A program made the position numbers and the translations under genes. From Marsupella aquatica (Eukaryota > Marchantiophyta), in the NCBI GenBank assembly GCA_973895155.1, contig OZ316894.1, forward strand, positions 806,001-870,000: DNA of 64,000 nucleotides, given 5' to 3'. The notes below the pieces were generated by a model, which did no database searches, was not told the DNA's origin, and worked only from the letters and a program-made list of their open reading frames with translations. Positions 57,827 to 64,000 of this stretch are shown here, piece by piece. Each line of letters begins with the position of its first letter. Position 1 is the first letter of the stretch.

Positions 57827-60181
57827 ATGACAAGGACAGCACTTTCGGTGGATAGCTGGTCAACTCCAGCATTGGTGAAGGCAAGGCTCAAGTTGATTAC
57901 TCATGGCAAATTCAAATGTTGTGTTAGTTATAGCACCAAAGATTGGTCTCAAGATGCTGCAAAAGGGACTGGCAGTAGGCACATGCATAGTGCTGGTAGC
58001 ACTAATGAAGCAATTTATGTTATGACGAATCATCTACAACGAGGCAGTCCTCCAGACTCGTACACGTATGTTCGAGTTCTGCAAATGTGCTTGAAACAGA
58101 AAGACCTGTTAGCGGCCAAGCAAGTTCATGACTGTATCATCGAGAGTGAACTAAATACGAATCCATATGTGGCGAACACCCTCCTGAATGTGTATATCAG
58201 ATGCGGGGGACTTGTGGATGCACGTCGAGTTTTTGATAAACTTGCGACGAAGAGTGTTATTGCTTGGAACACCATGATTGCAGGATATGCTAAGAGTGAT
58301 CATGCTGAATCCGCACTGGAACTTTTCAAATTAATGCGCCAAGCAGGTGTGCGGCCAAATGAGGTCACATATCTGTGCATTCTGAAGGCATGTGCCAGCC
58401 CATCAGCTCTAAAATGGGGAAGAGAAGTTCATGCGTGTATACGAGATGACGGCTTTGAATCAGATGTACGTGTAGGGACTGCCCTCCTTCAGATGTATGC
58501 AAAGTGTGGGTGCATCTCGGAGGCAAGGCGAGTTTTTGAAAAATTGAGTAATCGAAACTTCATCACTTGGAGTATTATGATTGGTGCGTATGCCGCAAGC
58601 GGCAATATAGTTGATGCCCGACGAATGTTTGACAAGATGAAAAAACGAGATCTAATCACATGGAACATAATGATTGGAGCATATGCAGACAGTGGTCGTG
58701 GTATGGAAGCATATGGACTGTTTCTCGAAATGAGTCGGGAAGGCTTCGAACCAGACGCAATCACTTATATAAACATACTAAACGGATCTGCAAGTGCGGG
58801 GGCTTTGGATTGGGTGAAGGAGGTTCATGCCCATGCTAGCAAAGCAGGACTGGAGTCGGATTTGCGTGTGACCAATGCACTTGTTCACATGTATGCAAAA
58901 AGTGGTAGCATTGATGATGCCCGATTGATTTTTGACAGATTGAAGACGCTCGATGTAATCACTTGGAGTATCATGATTGGCGCGTATGCAGAACGTGGTC
59001 GCGGTGTGGAAGCATATCAACTGTTTCGCCAAATGAGACGGGAAGGCCTAGAACCAAATGCAATTACTTTTACGAGCATCCTCAATGCATCTGCAAGTGC
59101 CGGGTCTTTGGAATGGGTGAGGGAGGTTCATATCTATGCTAGAAAAGCGGGACTGGAGTCGGATTTGCGTGTGGGCAATGCACTTGTTCACATGTATGCA
59201 AAGAGTGGCAGCTTAGATGACGCTCGACTAATTTTTGACAGAATGGAGAAACGCGATGTAGTCACTTGGAATACAATGATCGGTGGGCTTGCTCAACATG
59301 GTTGTGGGCAGGAAGCCTTGGTATTCTTCAGAAAAATGAATGCGGACCTTCTGAAGCCGAACGGGACAACATTCGTGGCAGTGCTATCGGCCTGTTGTCA
59401 TGCAGGCCTTGTGGATGACGGGCGGAGACTCTTTTCAGCTATGACGCAAGATTATGGCATCGAGCCAGACATTGTGCATTATACCTGCATGGTGGATCTT
59501 CTTGGGCGGGCGGGACACTTGGAGGAAGCAAAGCGATTCATTACTGACATGCCAATTGAACCAAGTGAAGTAACTTGGAAGGCCTTACTAGGGGCTTGTA
59601 GAACTTATGCTAATGTGGACTTGGGCGAACTTGCTGCTAACGAGCTTTTCAAGTTGGAACCCGATAATGCCTCTGCATATGTGCTCCTCTCCAACATCTA
59701 TGCTGCAGCTGGCAAGTGGGAGAAGGTTTCATTGGTGCGCAGTATCATGCAAGAGAGAGGTGTTCGGAAGGAGCCAGGGCGTAGCTGGATTGAAGTTGAT
59801 AACAAAATCCATGAATTTCTTGTAGGGGATACATCTCACCCAGAAGCGAAGGCGATATATGCTAAGCTCAATAAACTGACTGAAACCCTGAAGGCTGAAG
59901 GCTACATTCCCAATACGCAGATTGTGTTGCAGAATATCAATGAGGAGGATAAAGAACTAGCTCTTTGCTCACATAGTGAGAAGTTGGCTATTGTGTACGG
60001 ACTTATGCGCATTCCTTGGAGAAAACCAATTCGTGTATATAAGAACCTTCGGGTGTGTTCAGATTGCCATACAGCTACCAAGTTCATCTCTAAAGTGACG
60101 GGACGCGAGATTATAGCCAGAGATGCAAGTCGTTTTCACCATTTTAAAGATGGCGTGTGTTCTTGTGGTGATTACTGGTGA
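57827..60181 (+). CDS. PLS-class PPR protein with E and DYW domains
   Basis: Intronless, 784 residues from ATG 57827 (MTRTALSVDSWSTPALVKAR; the TTG at 57815 is not needed). Such proteins bind organelle transcripts one base per PPR motif, and the DYW deaminase converts C to U. The N-terminus is Ser/Arg-rich, a likely mitochondrial or plastid targeting peptide. About a dozen P, L and S motifs run from ~residue 70 to ~580 (for example VIAWNTMIAGYAKSDHAESA), then E/E+ (GRSWIEVDNKIHEF), then DYW with HSE (His716, Glu718), CSDC (Cys744, Cys747) and a C-terminal CSCGDYW. All deaminase zinc and catalytic residues are present. Two successive ~100-residue blocks (SASAG-L-WV-EVH ... LVHMYAKSGS-DDARLIFDR) are near-identical, an internal duplication. 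Its 3' flank resembles that of the inverted paralogue at 63675. Appears functional. Confidence 0.95.
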   Translation: MTRTALSVDSWSTPALVKARLKLITHGKFKCCVSYSTKDWSQDAAKGTGSRHMHSAGSTNEAIYVMTNHLQRGSPPDSYTYVRVLQMCLKQKDLLAAKQVHDCIIESELNTNPYVANTLLNVYIRCGGLVDARRVFDKLATKSVIAWNTMIAGYAKSDHAESALELFKLMRQAGVRPNEVTYLCILKACASPSALKWGREVHACIRDDGFESDVRVGTALLQMYAKCGCISEARRVFEKLSNRNFITWSIMIGAYAASGNIVDARRMFDKMKKRDLITWNIMIGAYADSGRGMEAYGLFLEMSREGFEPDAITYINILNGSASAGALDWVKEVHAHASKAGLESDLRVTNALVHMYAKSGSIDDARLIFDRLKTLDVITWSIMIGAYAERGRGVEAYQLFRQMRREGLEPNAITFTSILNASASAGSLEWVREVHIYARKAGLESDLRVGNALVHMYAKSGSLDDARLIFDRMEKRDVVTWNTMIGGLAQHGCGQEALVFFRKMNADLLKPNGTTFVAVLSACCHAGLVDDGRRLFSAMTQDYGIEPDIVHYTCMVDLLGRAGHLEEAKRFITDMPIEPSEVTWKALLGACRTYANVDLGELAANELFKLEPDNASAYVLLSNIYAAAGKWEKVSLVRSIMQERGVRKEPGRSWIEVDNKIHEFLVGDTSHPEAKAIYAKLNKLTETLKAEGYIPNTQIVLQNINEEDKELALCSHSEKLAIVYGLMRIPWRKPIRVYKNLRVCSDCHTATKFISKVTGREIIARDASRFHHFKDGVCSCGDYW

Positions 60182-63100
60182 CCAGACTGAAAGCTGTGTT
60201 TCGCTGGCTGGAAGGTGACTCCAAAGCAGTACTCACTGGCAGTCTAGAGACAATCTGGTTTTGGTTGATGAAGGGCATACGTTAGAAAGGCATCATTTCC
60301 GAGAGGTTTTTCTGGCAGCCATCGACGACGGCAGTTGTGTGACAAGAGCTTTGAGATTATGAAATTTGGCGATGCAACTAACCCGTACCTGGGTGGAAAA
60401 TTATTCATCCCTTCACCAATTTTTGGAGTAACCGGCGCTAACAGGCAGGGACGGCCCGGTATTTTCTTATACTGACAGACGGCTTGAGGTGGAGTTTCAT
60501 TATAATGACGCCAGAGTAGTCAGTGTTGCAAGTGGAAGATAGAAAGCTTTTCGTCCTTTCGATCAATGAAGAGAACTGCCCGCAGGACAGGAAATTTGAA
60601 AGTGAAGAGTTGGGCGGCTCTTCTCCTGTGTCGTATAAATGATAGAGTCGCGAAATGAGTCCCCACTTTATATCTTGTGGGCTCCACTGCGTCCAGCTGC
60701 TCAAGCCATCCAATGTCCGTAAAATTCAATAACCAGAGGTGCGAGTTCTATTCTTCAGTATCAATTCGAGTGTGTTGAAAGTGATCGCGGCATATATGTT
60801 CCAAGTTTCTAGTCTCATACTGCACTCTTTTCCTAGCAGAGACCCTAGTACCTCAGCCATGAAACAGGCAGGTCTAAGTCGGATACTTACGCACCTTAAG
60901 TTTAACTTCCAAATGTTGTGATTGAAAGATAAACTGATGTTTAAGTTCTGATAAGGGTGTCTTTGGTCAGGAGAATGTGGCTCCTAAACTTCTACTCGAG
61001 GCCCCGTGATGCTGTCCATGCTGGAGTAGCGCAACCCTCATGTGTGGCTAGCCTTTGAACGGCAACTGGAGAGGAACGTGAGTATAATAACAAGAGCTTT
61101 GGATGCTTAAAAATGGACAATGATGCTGTTCCTGGGGCAACTCATGTGCTTCAGCTGTGAAATAAATCTTGGGGTAGGTCATATGATGGGAAGTCTTTTA
61201 TTTCAATGGCACAGAACTTCCGTGTTTCTCCTTGGGCCTTTTTTTCCGGTTTGTTACCTATTACCAATGAGAGCAGCTGGAATTGTTTTTTTTTAAATAC
61301 ACCTGCCGATATAAGAGCCTCATTCCCTCCCTCACTACTGCTCATTCCTGTCCTGTGGTGAACAGTGTCTCACCATAAAAGGAGCGTCTCACCATAAAAG
61401 GTGGAGCACTCACCACCTTTTGTGGAGCTCAAGCCCATTCCTGAACCTGGGAACTTCATAATGAGAACTACGGGTAACCCATAGCTCTGTACAGGTCTTT
61501 TTTATAGTGCATGGTGCACTTGTGGTTTAACCAAGTCTGTGTTGTCCGTCCTTCGATTGGGCAACTTGTCATGGGATTCCCTGAGAACAACCCTAAACTC
61601 CCAAGCTTATTGAATTAGGATTGATGTACAAAGGAGGTCAAGGAGAAGTTTGATGCACAGTTGATGAGATCTGGTTTCCTGGAAAGCCAATCAACCACAA
61701 TCATAGGGTTGACTTTACTAGAGTCGATGGTTGACAAAACACGAGGGACAAAAGAGGGTAGAATTTGCAAGGAAAGCAAAGCAAAGGGAGTTCTGGGCTT
61801 CTACGAGAAATTTATCAGAGTCAATTATGCAGATATGAAATGACCACTTATGGTCCAAGATTGACATGACGACAATGATCAACGGAGATGTTCAACAGTA
61901 GATTCATTGCCGTTGGAACAAAGTTTAAGTAAGGGCATGACACATGAACTATACACAGTCCGTACACTAAGGTGGGCAGGAGGCCGGTCATGCTGCCATT
62001 TTGTAGACGTAGGAAGATGTTCTCAAAACACTAATTCATGGCAAGTGCTTGACAAGTGACAGTAAGGTGAGGATGGAGTGCGATGGAGGATGCAATGTTT
62101 GAGAATCCAGATAGGTCCAGTTTGTTATCTTGGACCCGAGAGCTTGGCATGTTTCTCAAGTCAGTCTTGATGAAAGCGGAGCAACCATTGGACCTTGAAA
62201 CATATGATCGTGTACTGCTACCAAATCCTGACTTTGACAAGCCTTAGGAGGAGGTGGTAAAAACAATTCAGTCAGAAGCAGATAGACACTATTCCTTTCG
62301 GTTATGTGATGGTGACTTCCCATACACAAACTCAAAATCATATGTTTTAGCGAGGATTCTTTGTGACCAGCTGGTATGCAATGCTCCTGTTAGATGGTGA
62401 AGATCATTCTCAAAGCAGATAGAGTCATGTTGCCAAGAAAGTCATGATATTCTGGAATTTATGACCACCAATCCCCGACCGTTTCTGCTGACGAAGGGGC
62501 CAAAAGCTCAAACCAGAAGATTTTGTTTCTAGAGAACAAAACAAGTTACACTTCGGGAATGGCACTGCACATCAGGAACTGGTTACTCCTACACCTTTGA
62601 CTATAGTGTGATTTTTTCCTATATTTGTTCGTTTGGATTTTGATTATTCGCCTCGGCACTTTCATACCCTCAACGTAACAAAGCTTCTCTTGTACATACC
62701 GTCCCGTTTCCCTCGTTGTCCAACGATTCTTGGGAGTGTTCGATAGCACCTTCATGTGTATCACTCCCACTCTCGAGTGATCCGATTATTCTTCCGTGTT
62801 GAGCCTGGAGTAATCAACAAGCTTTTGAGCAGGTTTCATAGTCTTTTCTTGAAAATCTGGTGAGTTAAACAACAGTGGAATTGCAAGTGAACGGCCCGTA
62901 TGAAAAGATCGTTTTTAGGTTGGGACTGCCAGCTGGCTTTGAAGGAAAAGAGTACATTAACATTAATCTGGAGAATTAAAACTTTCTACTCTTAAACCTA
63001 CATTATGAAGCCGGATAAGACCTGGACATCTCCATTGGTTGGGGAGCCAAAGCGAGAGCATAAGGCTTCGTCTCTAAGTACATGCACTCGTTTTGTGTTG

Positions 63101-63674
63101 GTAGATTTCAATGTCGGTGGTTTTGATCGTTAAACCATTCATTTTACCATTTCCTGTCACCAACGTGACTTTCCCCTCTAGTACCGCGTTCACTACGAGG
63201 TACTCTTGGAGATTGAAGGAGGTTAAGAACTTGCTAAATATCAAGCCAAGAGCTTTATAAGTGTCAAGAACCAACTCACATTACTTTGATCTCTGTTAAA
63301 TGTTAGCAGTGAAGCTAGGCTCTCAGCGTCAACCCTCATTGTGACCAATGATTTCGTCCCGATTGTTTGTCACTGGGAGTACCTAAAGTATTCGCGATGT
63401 ATTTCAGTGCCCCTTGCTCGCAAAATTGGTCAATGGATAAAATTAATCTCAGAGCCGGTCAGGGCTAGTTACAACGCCAACATGCGAATCTCAAAGTTCC
63501 TGTTAAACATTTGCCCTCCTCGATGGTTGCAAGAAAAATATCAGGAACCTAATGGTTTACAAATGTATGCTCTTCTCTGATCAAGCAAACAACAAAAACC
63601 TCCTTGTATCTAGGCTGGCAGTGAGTACTTTTCACAGTCGCTTTCGAGCCATCGCAACACAGCTTGCAGTCTAG
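60182..63674. other. 3.5 kb spacer between inverted PPR paralogues
   Basis: The first ~70 bp match, inverted, the sequence just below 63675, marking the shared 3' ends of the two PPR genes. The remainder has no recognised gene. Small features: CTCACCATAAAAGG repeated at 61369 and 61387, and a block at 61468-61536 shared with 48840-48890. Confidence 0.5.
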
Positions 63675-64000
63675 TCACCAGTAATCACCACAAGAACATA
63701 CGCCATCTTTAAAATGGTGAAAGCGATTTGCATCCCTTGCTATAATCTCGCGTCCGGACACCTTAGAGATTAACTTAGTTGCTGTATGGCAATCTGTACA
63801 CACCCGAAGGTTCTTCCTTACACAAATAGGTTCTGCCCGAGGTATGTGCATAAGTCCGTAGGCAATAGCCAACTTCTCACTATGTGAGCAAAGAGCTAGT
63901 TCTTTGTCCTCCTCATTGATATCATGCAACACAAGCCGTGTATCCGGAATGTAGCCTTCAGCCTTAAGTTTTTCAGTCAACTTATTGAGCTCAGTGTATA
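63675..64000 (-). CDS. DYW PPR protein, C-terminal end (partial)
   Basis: The frame is open to the window edge and ends at TAG 63675. It encodes the last ~108 residues of a DYW protein: TELNKLTEKLKAEGYIPDT, HSEKLAIAYGLM, CTDCHTATKLIS, then CSCGDYW. The His/Glu and CxxC deaminase residues are all present. It is nearly identical to the end of the 57827-60181 protein (AEGYIP, NEEDKELALCSHSEKLA, REIIARDA-RFHHFKDGVC), and the similarity continues past the stop codon, so the two are inverted duplicates, convergently transcribed. Confidence 0.93.
   Translation of the reverse strand, partial: YTELNKLTEKLKAEGYIPDTRLVLHDINEEDKELALCSHSEKLAIAYGLMHIPRAEPICVRKNLRVCTDCHTATKLISKVSGREIIARDANRFHHFKDGVCSCGDYW

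Noticed and set aside
60438-60729. Minus-strand frames between the PPR genes
   Set aside because: Short, overlapping and without family resemblance; likely chance.
1-64000. tRNA, rRNA or CRISPR features
   Set aside because: None could be recognised by eye; the only tRNA-like text is the retroelement primer-binding sites. A covariance-model scan would be needed to exclude tRNA genes.

Overview
This is a stretch of a land-plant nuclear genome. It has split genes with GT-AG introns (and probably two GC-AG introns), a plastid-type CPBP-protease fusion gene, DYW-class PPR editing-factor genes, and dense plant transposons (MULE, CACTA, hAT-like and PIF/Harbinger-like MITEs, Ty1/copia). The DYW genes and the diverged, AT-rich, repeat-laden spacers fit a seed-free plant (bryophyte, lycophyte or fern), but the sequence alone does not let me name a species. 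I see no bacterial-style operon, CRISPR array, or convincing rRNA or tRNA gene.

Layout. 1-2.7 kb: broken MULE transposase with a CACTA end inside one intron. 3.2-3.9 kb: ORF with an RNase H1 N-terminal (viroplasmin-like) domain. 4.1-4.8 kb: 114-bp tandem array. 5.2-13.4 kb (minus): decayed multi-exon gene with an acidic HPVQDPID repeat and an array of Pro/Ala-rich phase-0 exons. It was hit by a 268-bp MITE in its last exon and by a 4.1-kb gag-bearing insertion in its acidic repeat. 16.1-18.1 kb: alpha/beta hydrolase gene with four exons, apparently carrying a 1-base frameshift. A 375-bp MITE starts on its stop codon. 18.9-22 kb: minisatellites and a solo copia LTR. 22.0-29.8 kb: a nest in which a near-complete young copia element (349-bp LTRs, ATTGG target duplication) sits inside an older LTR-like repeat, beside the 5' end of a second copia. 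31.6-39.9 kb: a 12-exon gene for a predicted 1967-residue plastid protein that joins an EMB8-like alpha/beta-hydrolase fold lacking its nucleophile serine, a huge disordered exon, and a C-terminal CPBP (CAAX-like) membrane protease. 40-54 kb: gene-poor, with short tandem duplications, a second copy of the old LTR-like repeat, a 78-bp-arm hairpin and a second copy of the 8-bp-duplication MITE. 54.6-57.3 kb: an unknown 158-codon ORF and, on the other strand, a decayed CPN60/HSP60 gene that kept its introns. 57.8-60.2 kb: an intronless DYW PPR gene. 63.7-64.0 kb: the 3' end of an inverted paralogue running off the window.

How the genes fit together. The credible host genes are the hydrolase, the hydrolase-CPBP fusion and the two DYW PPR genes; they are independent plant genes, not a pathway cluster. 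PPR-DYW proteins edit organelle RNA and the fusion protein is probably plastid membrane-bound, so the theme, if any, is organelle maintenance. Most of the rest is transposon-derived. In-frame stops in several dead ORFs look like C-to-T changes (CAA, CAG or CGA to stop), as expected from deamination in methylated repeats.
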